A DNA stretch of 64,000 nt, taken from Burkholderiales bacterium (GTDB taxonomy: Bacteria > Pseudomonadota > Gammaproteobacteria > Burkholderiales > Burkholderiaceae_C). Within the stretch, counting starts at the first letter, position 1. Each line of letters opens with the position of its first letter. The stretch is taken from contig JAECRO010000002.1 of assembly GCA_016000195.1 (NCBI GenBank), forward strand, positions 1 through 64,000. Direction: 5' to 3'. Below, piece after piece: positions 1 through 8,997 of this stretch. The position numbers and the translations under genes are program-made. The notes beneath the pieces are model-generated. The model was not told where the DNA came from and searched no databases. It worked only from the letters and a program-made list of their open reading frames with translations.

Positions 1-485
<485 letters not shown>

Positions 486-523
486 GATGCAACCTTTAAA
501 TCGAGCCATCCTGAAAACAGGAA

Positions 524-538
524 TGTAACTTTATTACG
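524..538. promoter_or_regulatory. HexR-like operator upstream of edd
   Basis: TGTAACTTTATTACG matches 13 of 15 positions of the HexR consensus as I remember it (TGTARTWWWATTACA). It sits 39 bases before the edd start. HexR is an RpiR-family repressor of Entner-Doudoroff genes that responds to KDPG. Further GGTTAC/GTAACC half-sites lie at 548-553, 581-586 and 592-597. No hexR gene is visible in the window, so the regulator is inferred. Confidence 0.5.
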
Positions 539-618
539 GCGTGTATCGTAACCAGAATGCAGGGGCTTTTCACCTTGAATGGTTACTTTGCGGTTACAAA
601 AAAACGGGCAGATGGCGC

Positions 619-657
619 AAAAAAATCCGCAGGGCGCGAAGCCGTGCGGATTTTTGT
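619..657 (-). terminator. Rho-independent terminator after the OmpA-like gene
   Basis: A 621-631 arm (AAAAATCCGCA) pairs perfectly with 645-655 (TGCGGATTTTT) around a 13-base loop. Read on the minus strand the stem ends in a T run. It lies 37 bases past the stop of the OmpA-like gene. The symmetric A/T flanks could let it act in both directions, and the edd promoter region begins just beyond it. Confidence 0.75.
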
Positions 658-693
658 TACCTGAGCCAGCCCCGAAGGCTGCCATGGCGGTCG

Positions 694-1233
694 TTACTGA
701 AGGCTGATTTCGACGCGGCGCGCTTCGGCGTCGGTGCCGCTGCCGGTGACTTGCTCGGGCTTTTTGAGTTCGATCTGGCCTTCGGCCACCCCGGCCGCCA
801 TGAGCGCATCGCGCACGGCCAGCGCGCGCTGCTTGGCCAGCTCGGCATTTTGCGCGGCATTGCCAGTGGCATCGTGGAACCCCGAAACGACCAGCTTGCG
901 GCCCGCCTGCGCGCCTTTGACCACATCAGCCAGGGCTTCGCGGGCACCGGCGGCCAGGTCGGCCTTGCCCGACGCAAAGTAGAACTTGACGACGCCCTGC
1001 TCGACCTTGACGCTGGCCGCATCGGACACGGCCTGCGCCATGCTGACGACGGCCGGCGCGGCAACGACCTTTCCGGCGATCAGTGCCGCAGGGGCTGCCG
1101 GGGCTGCGGGCCGGGCAAATGAGCGGACCTTGTGAACCCCAAAAACAAGCATCGAGGCCACGACTATCGCCACCAGGCCAAAAACCAAAAACAGGGCCAC
1201 GCGTTGCTGGCTGTCATCATCCTGAGAAAACAT
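694..1233 (-). CDS. OmpA-family C-terminal domain protein with one membrane anchor
   Basis: Encodes 179 residues from an ATG at 1233 preceded by GGGAG; an upstream in-frame ATG at 1299 has no such site. Residues about 13-35 form one hydrophobic helix, followed by an Ala/Pro-rich linker and a C-terminal OmpA-like peptidoglycan-binding domain (VKFYFASGKADL, then VVSGFHDATGN, then QRALAVRDAL and a final RRVEISL). Proteins of this plan anchor to the inner membrane and reach the cell wall. The usual NxxLSxxRA motif is altered to NAELAKQRA. The specific role is unknown. The gene is monocistronic, with its own terminator, and divergent from chaC. Confidence 0.75.
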   Translation of the reverse strand: MFSQDDDSQQRVALFLVFGLVAIVVASMLVFGVHKVRSFARPAAPAAPAALIAGKVVAAPAVVSMAQAVSDAASVKVEQGVVKFYFASGKADLAAGAREALADVVKGAQAGRKLVVSGFHDATGNAAQNAELAKQRALAVRDALMAAGVAEGQIELKKPEQVTGSGTDAEARRVEISLQ

Positions 1234-1279
1234 CACTGACTCCCTTTTAAAAAACTTGGCGCTATTGTAAATTGAGGCC

Positions 1280-1888
1280 GTGCCCACTCTAGCAAACACA
1301 AACCCTGAATCGGCTTACAAGCGCCGCGACCCGTCCGTCATGCTCAAGACCGCCATGCGCGAATGGGGCGGCCAGTCCGATCTGTGGGTTTTTGCCTATG
1401 CTTCGCTGATCTGGCGGCCCGAGTTCGAATCTGCGGAAGAGCGTTTTGCCACCCTGCACGGCTACCACCGCGCCCTGAAAATGTGGAGCCGCGTCAACCG
1501 GGGAACGCCGGAACTGCCGGGCCTGGTGTTTGGCCTGCTGCCCGGCGGCAGTTGCAAAGGGATGGCGTTTCGACTACCGCAGCACCGCGTGGCCGACAGC
1601 CTGCCCGCCTTGTGGGAGCGGGAAATGCTCAACGCGGTCTACGACCCGAAATGGCTGCGCTGCCGCACCGCCCAGGGCGATGTCAGGGCGCTGGCCTTTA
1701 CCCTGTCCAAACGCAGCCCCAACCATACCGGCGTGCTGAGCGAAGACCACTACCGGCACATCTTTTCCAGCGCCTGCGGCCGCTACGGCACGACGCGCGA
1801 CTATGCCCAGCTGACTTACGACAAGCTGCGCACCCTGGGCATTGAGGACCAGGCGCTTGGCAAACTGCTGCAGCAGGTCAAGCGCTGA
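1280..1888 (+). CDS. chaC: Gamma-glutamylcyclotransferase, ChaC family
   Basis: The 202-residue product carries FAYASLIWRPEF near residue 38, equivalent to the YGSL substrate-binding loop, and LWEREM near residue 115, which holds the expected catalytic glutamate. ChaC enzymes cleave glutathione to 5-oxoproline and Cys-Gly in the cytosol. The start is uncertain: GTG at 1280 gives the longest form, while ATG at 1340 removes 20 poorly conserved residues. It is divergent from the OmpA-like gene with a 46-base gap. Confidence 0.85.
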   Translation: MPTLANTNPESAYKRRDPSVMLKTAMREWGGQSDLWVFAYASLIWRPEFESAEERFATLHGYHRALKMWSRVNRGTPELPGLVFGLLPGGSCKGMAFRLPQHRVADSLPALWEREMLNAVYDPKWLRCRTAQGDVRALAFTLSKRSPNHTGVLSEDHYRHIFSSACGRYGTTRDYAQLTYDKLRTLGIEDQALGKLLQQVKR

Positions 1889-1974
1889 ACGGCAGCGCTT
1901 TTTTGGCGGCGCTGGCCTGAAGCGTCAAACCGGCTTACAGTAAACCCTGAAACCACAACCCTCCGGGAGAATTC

Positions 1975-2493
1975 ATGACACGCCCCTTCATTCTGCTGGC
2001 CAGCCTGCTGGCGCTCGGCGCCTGCGCCAACAACGCCCCCATGGGGCCGCGCGCGCTTGCCCAGCTGCAAAGCACCACCGGCAACACAGCCACCGGCTCC
2101 ATCACCTTTGTCCAAAGCGGCGACAAGGTTCTGGTTTCAGGCCTTGTCACCGGACTCAAGGCCAATACCGAGCACGGCTTTCACCTGCATGAAAAGGGCG
2201 ACTGCTCCAGCGGCGACGGCATGAGCGCGGGCGGCCACTTCAACCCCGGCGCCCAGCCCCACGGCAGCCACGCCGGCATGGCCCATCACGCCGGCGATCT
2301 GCCCAGCCTCAAGGCCGACGCCAGCGGTGCCGCGAAGTTCAGCTTCGAGTCAAGCAGCATTTCGGTCGGCAGCGGCGCCAGCGACATCGTGGGCCGGGCG
2401 GTGATCGTGCATCGTGACCCGGACGACTACACTACCCAGCCCACCGGCAACTCCGGTCCGCGCCTGGCGTGCGCCGTGATTACCCGGGGCTGA
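1975..2493 (+). CDS. sodC: Periplasmic Cu/Zn superoxide dismutase, predicted lipoprotein
   Basis: The 172-residue product begins with a lipoprotein signal (LALGAC, lipid cysteine at 17). The SOD fold follows, with copper ligands H70 and H72 in HGFHLH, bridging H88 in GGHFNPG, further histidines at 104-105, and H146 in VHRDPDDY. C77 and C166 can form the conserved disulfide. It converts superoxide to peroxide and oxygen in the periplasm. A good GGGAG site lies before the ATG. pdxH follows 15 bases downstream, so the two may be cotranscribed. Confidence 0.93.
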   Translation: MTRPFILLASLLALGACANNAPMGPRALAQLQSTTGNTATGSITFVQSGDKVLVSGLVTGLKANTEHGFHLHEKGDCSSGDGMSAGGHFNPGAQPHGSHAGMAHHAGDLPSLKADASGAAKFSFESSSISVGSGASDIVGRAVIVHRDPDDYTTQPTGNSGPRLACAVITRG

Positions 2494-2508
2494 CCCTATA
2501 CTTTGGCC

Positions 2509-3165
2509 ATGTCCAGCCCCAACTCCATCGCCGACCTGCGCAAAAGCTACGAGCGCGCCGAACTCAACGAAGACGCTTCGCACGCCGACCCGCTGAATCA
2601 ATTCGACCAGTGGCTCAGCGAAGCCATTGCCGCAAAAGTGCCCGAGCCCAATGCCATGACCGTGGCCACCGTGGCCAGCAACCTGCGGCCCTCCACCCGC
2701 GTGGTGCTGATCAAGGGTTTTGATGCGCGCGGCATCGTCTGGTACACCAACTACGCCAGCCGCAAGGGGCTGGAGCTGGCCGGCAATCCGTATGCCGCGC
2801 TGCAGTTTCACTGGGTCGAGCTGGAGCGCGTGGTGCGCATCGAAGGCGTGGTGGAAAAGGTCTCTAGCGAAGAAAGCGATGCCTACTTCAACAGCCGGCC
2901 GCTTGACTCGCGCATTGGCGCCTGGGCCAGCCCGCAAAGCGAGGTGATTTCCGGCCGGGGCGTGCTGCTGGCCAATGCCGCAAAATTCGGCGCAAAGTTC
3001 ATGCTGAATCCGCCGCGTCCGCCGCACTGGGGCGGCTACCGCCTCAAGCCTGACAACTGGCAGTTCTGGCAAGGCCGCAAAAGCCGCCTGCATGACCGCC
3101 TGCGCTACACGCTGCAGGACGAAAACGGCCATGGCGGCTGGCTGCGCGAGCGCCTGGCGCCCTAA
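2509..3165 (+). CDS. pdxH: Pyridoxamine 5'-phosphate oxidase
   Basis: The 218-residue FMN enzyme oxidises pyridoxamine- or pyridoxine-5'-phosphate to PLP. Family segments are visible: [62 protein letters not shown] and the C-terminal [12 protein letters not shown]...W.RERLAP. The ATG at 2509 is chosen; a TTG two codons earlier is also in frame. The ribosome site is weak, so translation may be coupled to sodC. The end overlaps the convergent folK stop by 4 bases. Confidence 0.95.
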   Translation: MSSPNSIADLRKSYERAELNEDASHADPLNQFDQWLSEAIAAKVPEPNAMTVATVASNLRPSTRVVLIKGFDARGIVWYTNYASRKGLELAGNPYAALQFHWVELERVVRIEGVVEKVSSEESDAYFNSRPLDSRIGAWASPQSEVISGRGVLLANAAKFGAKFMLNPPRPPHWGGYRLKPDNWQFWQGRKSRLHDRLRYTLQDENGHGGWLRERLAP

Positions 3166-3668
3166 GCCGTCAGGCGGCCCAGCCGCTCGATGGCCTGGTG
3201 CTTCACCGCATCGAGCTGCCCGGCACTCACCCTGCCCCCGGCAATCTCGGCCAGCGGCACCAGCACAAAGGCGCGCTGCGCCATGCGCGGATGCGGCACC
3301 ATGAGCCGGGCCGATTCAATGCGGGCGCTGCCATAGAGCAACACGTCCAGGTCCAGCGTGCGCGGCGCATTGCGGTAAGGCCTTTCGCGCCCCGCCTGCA
3401 GTTCCAGTTGCAGCAACTGGTCGAGCAGTTCGGGCGCGCTCAAGGCGGTTTCGAGCGCCACGACCGCGTTTAAATAATCATTGCCCGGCGCGGACGCCTC
3501 GCGGCCTGAATCATCGGTATCAAGCGGCGCGGTCCTGTAAAGGCTTGACGCCTGAATGACGTGTGTCAGCGGCAATTGGTCCAGCGCCTTGACGGCGCGC
3601 CGCAGCGCCGCCCCGGCATCGCCCAGGTTGGCGCCCAGCGCGACATAAGCCGTCACCGCATCGCGCAT
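3162..3668 (-). CDS. folK: 6-hydroxymethyl-7,8-dihydropterin pyrophosphokinase
   Basis: This 168-residue HPPK starts with [11 protein letters not shown] and contains [21 protein letters not shown] and [19 protein letters not shown]. It transfers pyrophosphate from ATP to the pterin in folate synthesis. It follows pcnB by 15 bases on the same strand, a common betaproteobacterial pair, so it is probably the last gene of the hda-HAD-pcnB-folK run. Confidence 0.95.
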   Translation of the reverse strand: MRDAVTAYVALGANLGDAGAALRRAVKALDQLPLTHVIQASSLYRTAPLDTDDSGREASAPGNDYLNAVVALETALSAPELLDQLLQLELQAGRERPYRNAPRTLDLDVLLYGSARIESARLMVPHPRMAQRAFVLVPLAEIAGGRVSAGQLDAVKHQAIERLGRLTA

Positions 3669-3683
3669 GAAACCTTGCCCCGC

Positions 3684-5303
3684 TCAGGAGTCAGAGCCGG
3701 ACGAAGAATGATGCGGCGCTTCGCTGCCGCCTTCGGCGCTCCCGGAACCGGCGCTGCCAGCGGGCTTGCGGCGGCGGCGGCGTTTCTTGGCCGGCGCGGC
3801 CTCGCCCTCCGCCGCAGGGAAACCCTGCGCATCGGATGCGGCCGGGCTGGCGTTCTCAGGCCTTGCTGCTTTTGCATCAACCCGCTTCACCCTGACGCGC
3901 GGCGCGTGCGGCTTTTTCAGCTGCGACTCGCGAATCGCTTCGATCATGTCGTGGCGCTCGTCGTCGTAGGCGGTGCTGAATTTTTCCCACCATTCGGCCA
4001 GCGCCGGGTCAATCTCGCCGATCTGGCCGCGCAGGCGCAAGAAGTCAAAACCGGCGCGAAAACGCGGCTGGTCGAGCAGCGCATACGGCGCGTTGCCGAC
4101 GCGCTTTTCAAAACGCGGCTGCATGGTCCAGATTTCGCGCATGTCGATGCCCAGCTTGCCGCGCCCCGAGACATCGCCGATCCTGGCGTTGAAGGCCTCG
4201 TCAATCGCATCCTGCAGCGCCGGCATGGCGGGTTCGTTGCGCTTGAGGCGCCGGTCCCAGCCGCTGCGCACATCGGACCAGAGCACGCACGACAGCAAAA
4301 AGCTGGGCGCGACCGGCTTGCCTTCGCCGACGCGGCGGTCGGTGTCCTGCAGGGCCAGTTTCAGGAAGGGGTCGTCGGCCATTTCGACCACCACGTCGAG
4401 CAGCGGGTAAATGCCGGTGCCCAGGCCCAGCTCCCTGAGCTGCGCAATGCTGGCCAGCGCATGGCCGGTTTGCAGCAGTTTCAGCATTTCATCGAACAGG
4501 CGCGACTGCGGCACGTCGGCCAGCAGGCCGCGCATTTCCTTCAGCGGCGCCGCCGTTTTTTCCTCGAACTTGAAGCCCAGCGCATTGAGCTTGGCGCCAA
4601 AGCGCACGGCGCGGATGATGCGCACCGGGTCTTCGCGGTAGCGCAGCGCCGGGTTGCCGATCATGCGGACGATCTTTTTCCTGGCGTCGCCAATGCCGTT
4701 GTGGTAATCGACGACGATTTGCGTTTCCGGGTCGTAATACATGGCGTTGATGGTGAAGTCGCGCCGCGCGGCGTCTTCCTCCATCGGTCCCCAGACGTTG
4801 TCGCGCAGCACCCGGCCCGAGCTATGGACGGCATGCTTCATGCCGGCGAGTTCGCTCTTGCTGGTGCGCTCGTTGCCGCCGACCTGCTCGGCCAGGGCAT
4901 TGTCCATGTGGGCGCGGAAGGTCGAGACCTCGATCACCTCGTGCTCGCGGCCCCGGCCGTAAATGACGTGGACGATGCGAAAGCGCCGGCCAATGATGAA
5001 GGCGCGGCGGAACAAACTCTTGACCTGTTCGGGCGTGGCGTCGGTGGCCACGTCAAAATCCTTGGGCCGCAGGCCGACCAGCAGGTCGCGCACCGCGCCG
5101 CCGACGATGTAAGCCTGAAAACCCGCCTGCTTGAGGACATGCACCACGTCCATGGCGCGCTCATCGACGAGTTTGACGTTGATGCCGTGGTCCTTGAACT
5201 CGATGTCGTGGCGCTTGCCGAAGGGGGACTTTGGAACCCGTTTGGAAGGGGATTCAGCGCTGTCGGATTTGCCGAACAGCTTGTCTATGAATTTTTTGAT
5301 CAT
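3684..5303 (-). CDS. pcnB: Poly(A) polymerase I
   Basis: The 539-residue protein has the class II nucleotidyltransferase signature GGAVRD at 68-73 and the metal-binding DFDVATD at 82-88, followed by the head and neck region (RRDFTINAMYYDP, RYREDPVRIIRAVRF). It adds 3' poly(A) tails that mark RNA for decay. The C-terminus ends in an Ala/Pro-rich tail with a KKRRRRRK cluster, a likely RNA-binding extension. It lies in the same direction as the HAD gene upstream, with a 110-base gap. Confidence 0.95.
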   Translation of the reverse strand: MIKKFIDKLFGKSDSAESPSKRVPKSPFGKRHDIEFKDHGINVKLVDERAMDVVHVLKQAGFQAYIVGGAVRDLLVGLRPKDFDVATDATPEQVKSLFRRAFIIGRRFRIVHVIYGRGREHEVIEVSTFRAHMDNALAEQVGGNERTSKSELAGMKHAVHSSGRVLRDNVWGPMEEDAARRDFTINAMYYDPETQIVVDYHNGIGDARKKIVRMIGNPALRYREDPVRIIRAVRFGAKLNALGFKFEEKTAAPLKEMRGLLADVPQSRLFDEMLKLLQTGHALASIAQLRELGLGTGIYPLLDVVVEMADDPFLKLALQDTDRRVGEGKPVAPSFLLSCVLWSDVRSGWDRRLKRNEPAMPALQDAIDEAFNARIGDVSGRGKLGIDMREIWTMQPRFEKRVGNAPYALLDQPRFRAGFDFLRLRGQIGEIDPALAEWWEKFSTAYDDERHDMIEAIRESQLKKPHAPRVRVKRVDAKAARPENASPAASDAQGFPAAEGEAAPAKKRRRRRKPAGSAGSGSAEGGSEAPHHSSSGSDS

Positions 5304-5413
5304 GGAATTTAATTTTTGAGGGAGATGCCGCCGCGTGGCAGCAAGTGTTGTCCCTGCCTGGTTCAGGTGGGTACGGGCCGCCGTTGCCCGGCGGCAAGCG
5401 CAATCCCTGACGC

Positions 5414-6205
5414 TTAAAACAGGTCAAGTATGCGCCATCCGCGCTCAAGGGCCAGCGCCCGCAGGCGGGGGTCCGGGTTGGTGGCGACGGGATCAGTGAC
5501 CTTTTCCAGCAGCGCCAGATCGTTCATCGAATCGGTATAAAACGTGGTGTGTACATCGTCCCAGCCCAGGCTGCGGGCGGCCAGCCATTGTTCCATGCGC
5601 GTGACCTTGCCTTCCCGGGCCGACGGCGTACCCTTGATTTCGCCGGTCAGGTGGCCTTGCGCATCACGCTCCAGCTCGACCGCAATCAGCTCGGACACGC
5701 CGAAGGCGTCGGCAATCGGACGCGTCACGAACTCGTTGGTGGCCGTCACGATGACCAGCTCATCGCCGGCCGCGCGGTGCTGTTCGACCAGTTCCAGCGC
5801 CTGGTTTTTAATGGCTTTTTGCACAATCTCGCTCATGAACCGGGCATGGGCAGCTATTGAATTGATAGTGCCCTGCTCACGGATGGCCTGCGTGGCAAAA
5901 CGCACATAGTCGTGAATGTCGAGCGTTCCGGCCCGGTATTGCTCAAAGAACTCGGCATTGCGGCGCTTGAATTCAGTGGCGTCGCACCAGCCCAGCGCAA
6001 TCGTGAACTCGCCCCATTCGTAGTCCGAATCCATCGGGATCAGGGTGTGGTCCAGATCAAACAATGCCAGCTTTAGACATGCCCCCACGCTTTTCACTTC
6101 GTGTAATGCGCTGCCCCCCGAGGGGGCTGTGCTTGCTTGGGGCGGCCCAGCGCGGCGCACGTCTTGCCCCTTGCCTTCTTTGTCAGCATTCACCTGCGCG
6201 GTCAT
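5414..6205 (-). CDS. HAD-superfamily subfamily IB phosphatase (SerB-like) with repeat-derived N-terminus
   Basis: The 263-residue product has the HAD nucleophile motif FDLDHTL (D50, D52), a VTATNEF motif II, and the late DSMNDLALL acid motif. This places it in the IB group with phosphoserine phosphatase-like enzymes; the substrate is unknown. Its ATG at 6205 overlaps the hda stop as ATGA, suggesting coupled translation. The first ~43 residues precede the normal domain start and coincide with a G/C-rich dispersed repeat; an in-frame GTG near residue 40 is an alternative start. Residues TINSIAAHAR are encoded by a match to the GCTAT...ATAGC repeat. Confidence 0.8.
   Translation of the reverse strand: MTAQVNADKEGKGQDVRRAGPPQASTAPSGGSALHEVKSVGACLKLALFDLDHTLIPMDSDYEWGEFTIALGWCDATEFKRRNAEFFEQYRAGTLDIHDYVRFATQAIREQGTINSIAAHARFMSEIVQKAIKNQALELVEQHRAAGDELVIVTATNEFVTRPIADAFGVSELIAVELERDAQGHLTGEIKGTPSAREGKVTRMEQWLAARSLGWDDVHTTFYTDSMNDLALLEKVTDPVATNPDPRLRALALERGWRILDLF
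6080..6170. repeat. G/C-rich palindromic repeat inside the HAD gene 5' end
   Basis: The segment contains CCCCCACGC, TTTTCACTTCGTGTAATGCG and the inverted pair CTGCCCCCC/GGGGGCTG. I recognise this arrangement as a dispersed element of Comamonadaceae genomes. It lies between the coupled start codon of the HAD gene and the codons for its catalytic domain, and it is open in the reading frame. There is only one copy in this window. Confidence 0.5.
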
Positions 6206-6888
6206 TCAGTCTCCAGCATGGTTTTGATCAGCGGGACCGTGATGGCCCGCTTGGTTTGCAGCGCGTAGCTGTCGAGTTTGTCGAGCAGCTGCATCAGGCT
6301 GCCCAGGTCGCGCGAGAAGCGTGTCAGCATGAAGTCCATCACTTCTTCACCAAGCAGAAAGCCGCGTGCGTCGGCCTCCTGCTTGATGACCGCGCGCCGT
6401 TCGTTGTCGCTCAGCGCCTGCAGGGCAAACACATGGCCCCAGCCCAGGCGGGTGCGCAAGTCCTCGCGCAGCGGCAAGTCAGCCGGCGGAACATTGCCGG
6501 CAGCCACCACCCAGCGCGGATGGCCGTCGTCGGTGCTCAGGGCGTTGACGAACCAGTTGAAGGCGGTGCGCTGCTGCGCCGCCGTGTACAGGTGGCAGTC
6601 GTCCATGATGACGGCCGACCAGGATTCATTGAACTCGGGCGGCTCCAGCATCGAGGCATCCATCCAGCCGCTGGAGGCGCCCTGATGGCGCAAGGCTTCG
6701 CTGATCGCCTTGAGCAGATGGGTCTTGCCGCTGGCTTCGTCGCCCCAGAGGTAAGTGGGCACCGGCGAATCGGGCGGACTGCTGGCCCACAGCGCCAGCT
6801 GCCTGACCACCGCTTCATTCGGGCCGGCAAAAAAATTGGCAAACGACGGGTCGGACGCCAGTCCGATGTCCAGTGCGAGTTGTTTCAT
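6202..6888 (-). CDS. hda: DnaA regulatory inactivator Hda
   Basis: The product has the AAA+ Walker [15 protein letters not shown] and Walker [10 protein letters not shown], and resembles the DnaA ATPase domain without the DNA-binding domain. The N-terminal [10 protein letters not shown] contains the QLxLxI clamp-binding motif, which is why the start at 6888 (228 residues) is preferred over ATG 6909. Hda with the beta clamp stimulates ATP hydrolysis by DnaA after initiation. It is the first gene of a minus-strand run and is coupled to the HAD gene by a 4-base overlap. Confidence 0.93.
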   Translation of the reverse strand: MKQLALDIGLASDPSFANFFAGPNEAVVRQLALWASSPPDSPVPTYLWGDEASGKTHLLKAISEALRHQGASSGWMDASMLEPPEFNESWSAVIMDDCHLYTAAQQRTAFNWFVNALSTDDGHPRWVVAAGNVPPADLPLREDLRTRLGWGHVFALQALSDNERRAVIKQEADARGFLLGEEVMDFMLTRFSRDLGSLMQLLDKLDSYALQTKRAITVPLIKTMLETE

Positions 6889-7163
6889 GGCTGGCTTGGC
6901 AGGGCTCATCCCGGGTTCAGCCTGCCCGCAAGCGGCGTTTCGCGACCGGCGCGCCGTTCAGTTGCCAGGACACGGGGCGTTGGGGGGTGAAGGTAAGTTG
7001 CATGAAGCCTTGGAATGCGCTGGCCTGGAAAGGGCCGGCAGAAGCTAGGGGTGTAGCCTTTAGAATCTCAGGCTGGATTCTATCGGGCTTGGCCAGCCTG
7101 CTCCCGACCACGACCTGCCCCCTTCGGGCTTACCCCGCTCCCACCGCATTACCTCCCGACACC

Positions 7164-8195
7164 ATGACCACTACCCCCCTTTCCTACAAAGACGCCGGCG
7201 TTGACATCGACGCGGGCGACGCCCTGGTTGAACGCATCAAGCCACTGGCCAAGAAAACCATGCGCGAAGGCGTGCTGGCCGGCATCGGCGGCTTCGGCGC
7301 GCTGTTCGAGGTGCCCAAGCGCTACAAGGAACCGGTGCTGGTCAGCGGCACCGACGGCGTGGGCACCAAGCTCAAGCTGGCCTTTGAATGGAATATGCAC
7401 GACACCGTCGGCATCGACCTGGTCGCCATGAGCGTCAACGACGTGCTGGTGCAAGGCGCCGAGCCGCTGTTTTTCCTCGACTATTTCGCCTGCGGCAAGC
7501 TCGACGTGGACACCGCAGCCGCCGTGGTCGGCGGCATCGCCAAAGGCTGCGAGCTGAGCGGCTGCGCGCTGATCGGCGGCGAAACCGCTGAAATGCCCGG
7601 CATGTACCCGTCCGGCGAATACGACCTGGCCGGCTTTGCCGTCGGCGCGGTCGAAAAATCGAAAATCCTGACCGGCAGGGACGTGACACCGGGCGACGTG
7701 GTGCTCGGCCTGGCCTCAAGCGGCGTGCATTCCAACGGTTTCAGCCTGGTGCGCAAGTGCATCGAGCGCGCCGGCAGCGACCTGCCCGCCACGCTGGACG
7801 GCAAGCCGTTCAAGCAGGCCTTGATGGAGCCGACCCGCCTCTACGTGAAAAACGTGCTGGCCGCGCTGGCGGCGCATCCGATCAAGGCGCTGGCGCACAT
7901 CACCGGCGGCGGCCTGCTGGAAAACATTCCCCGCGTGCTGCCCGAAGGCACGGCCGCGCACCTGGTCAAAGGAAGCTGGCCGCAGACCGAGCTGTTCGCC
8001 TGGCTGCAGGCGACCGCCGCCATTTCCGACTTTGAAATGAACCGCACCTTCAACAACGGTATTGGCATGGTGGTGGTGATTGACGCGGCCAGCGCTAGTG
8101 CGTGCGCCGCCATGCTGCGCGAGGCGGGCGAGACGGTTTACGGGATTGGGGTGATTGCGGCGCGCGGTGAGGGTGCCAGCGTTAGCGTAAACTGA
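7164..8195 (+). CDS. purM: Phosphoribosylformylglycinamidine cyclo-ligase (AIR synthetase)
   Basis: This 343-residue enzyme has [17 protein letters not shown] at the start, the glycine-rich [36 protein letters not shown] and [16 protein letters not shown]. It makes aminoimidazole ribonucleotide from FGAM and ATP in purine synthesis. It is divergent from hda; the 275 bases between them must hold both promoters, but no convincing boxes are seen. The TA pair begins 22 bases after its stop. Confidence 0.96.
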   Translation: MTTTPLSYKDAGVDIDAGDALVERIKPLAKKTMREGVLAGIGGFGALFEVPKRYKEPVLVSGTDGVGTKLKLAFEWNMHDTVGIDLVAMSVNDVLVQGAEPLFFLDYFACGKLDVDTAAAVVGGIAKGCELSGCALIGGETAEMPGMYPSGEYDLAGFAVGAVEKSKILTGRDVTPGDVVLGLASSGVHSNGFSLVRKCIERAGSDLPATLDGKPFKQALMEPTRLYVKNVLAALAAHPIKALAHITGGGLLENIPRVLPEGTAAHLVKGSWPQTELFAWLQATAAISDFEMNRTFNNGIGMVVVIDAASASACAAMLREAGETVYGIGVIAARGEGASVSVN

Positions 8196-8217
8196 AGAAA
8201 CTCAGGGGCCTCATCTG

Positions 8218-8508
8218 ATGAAACCATCCACAGCGCTCCACGCCCACCGTGACGCCATCCGGCGCATCGTCGAGTCGCATCGCGCGGGCAATGCGCGCGT
8301 ATTTGGTTCCGTCATCCATGGAGACGATACCGAGGAAAGCGATCTCGATCTCCTGATTGACCCGACATCGGAGACAACGCTGATGGATATTGCGGCCATC
8401 CAGGTGGAACTTGAGCATTTTCTGGGCGTGACCGTGGACGTTCTTACACCCAACGCCTTGCCGGAAAAATTTCGGGGAACTGTACTTGCCGAGGCGTTGC
8501 CGGTATGA
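8218..8508 (+). CDS. MNT-domain nucleotidyltransferase, MntA-like antitoxin
   Basis: This 96-residue minimal nucleotidyltransferase has the pol-beta motif GSVIHGDDTEESDLDLLID (G30, S31, D42, D44). Proteins of this type pair with HepT-like HEPN RNases and, in studied cases, neutralise them by adding AMP near the RNase active site. The stop overlaps the hepT-like start (ATGA at 8505), so the pair is translationally coupled. It opens an accessory segment after purM. Confidence 0.85.
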   Translation: MKPSTALHAHRDAIRRIVESHRAGNARVFGSVIHGDDTEESDLDLLIDPTSETTLMDIAAIQVELEHFLGVTVDVLTPNALPEKFRGTVLAEALPV

Positions 8509-8867
8509 GCAAGCACAAATTCCGAGTCAATGATTATCTCGATCACATCCTGCAAGCCATTGAGCGCATTGAGCGCTACACCATCGGCATGGACGAAAGC
8601 GCGTTTTTAGAAAATCAGTTGGTGCAAGATGCCGTCATCCGCAATATAGAAATCCTCGGCGAGGCAGCCAACAACATCAAAAAGACCGATCAGGAATTCA
8701 CAGACAAACACCCTGACATTCCATGGCTGGCGATTTATACGATGCGCAACCGTGTTTCGCACGCCTATTTTCAGGTGGATTTGAAGATTGTCTGGAAAAC
8801 GATACTGAGCGATCTGCCACGCATGCAACAGCAAGTCCGCGCACTTGTTCAGGGTTTGTCGATTTGA
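8505..8867 (+). CDS. HEPN-domain RNase toxin, HepT-like
   Basis: The 120-residue all-helical protein carries the HEPN RNase motif R81-x4-H86-x-Y88 in MRNRVSHAYF. HepT toxins cleave RNA in the cytosol and are held by the cognate MNT protein. The gene overlaps its partner by 4 bases and looks intact. Function is assigned from the motif and the pairing. Confidence 0.87.
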   Translation: MSKHKFRVNDYLDHILQAIERIERYTIGMDESAFLENQLVQDAVIRNIEILGEAANNIKKTDQEFTDKHPDIPWLAIYTMRNRVSHAYFQVDLKIVWKTILSDLPRMQQQVRALVQGLSI

Positions 8868-8950
8868 TCTCGGCAACTGCCCTGTCAAGGGAGTGAAAAG
8901 ACATCAAGAGCATTTGAAAATTCATTCGCTGGAGCGAGGGAGTGGAGAGA

Positions 8951-8993
8951 TTTCAATGCAAGACCTTGCTCAAATGCCTTTTTTCAATGCAAG
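8951..8993. repeat. Direct repeat of TTTCAATGCAAG beside the RAYT element
   Basis: TTTCAATGCAAG occurs at 8951-8962 and again at 8982-8993, just before the left end of the transposase element. The first copy runs into CAAGACCT, a partial match to the element end in the opposite direction. It could be a remnant of an earlier end or insertion. Confidence 0.5.
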
Positions 8994-8997
8994 TGCT

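Noticed and set aside
6917-7111. 64-residue minus-strand frame upstream of hda
   Set aside because: No ribosome site or family match; it covers the hda/purM promoter region.
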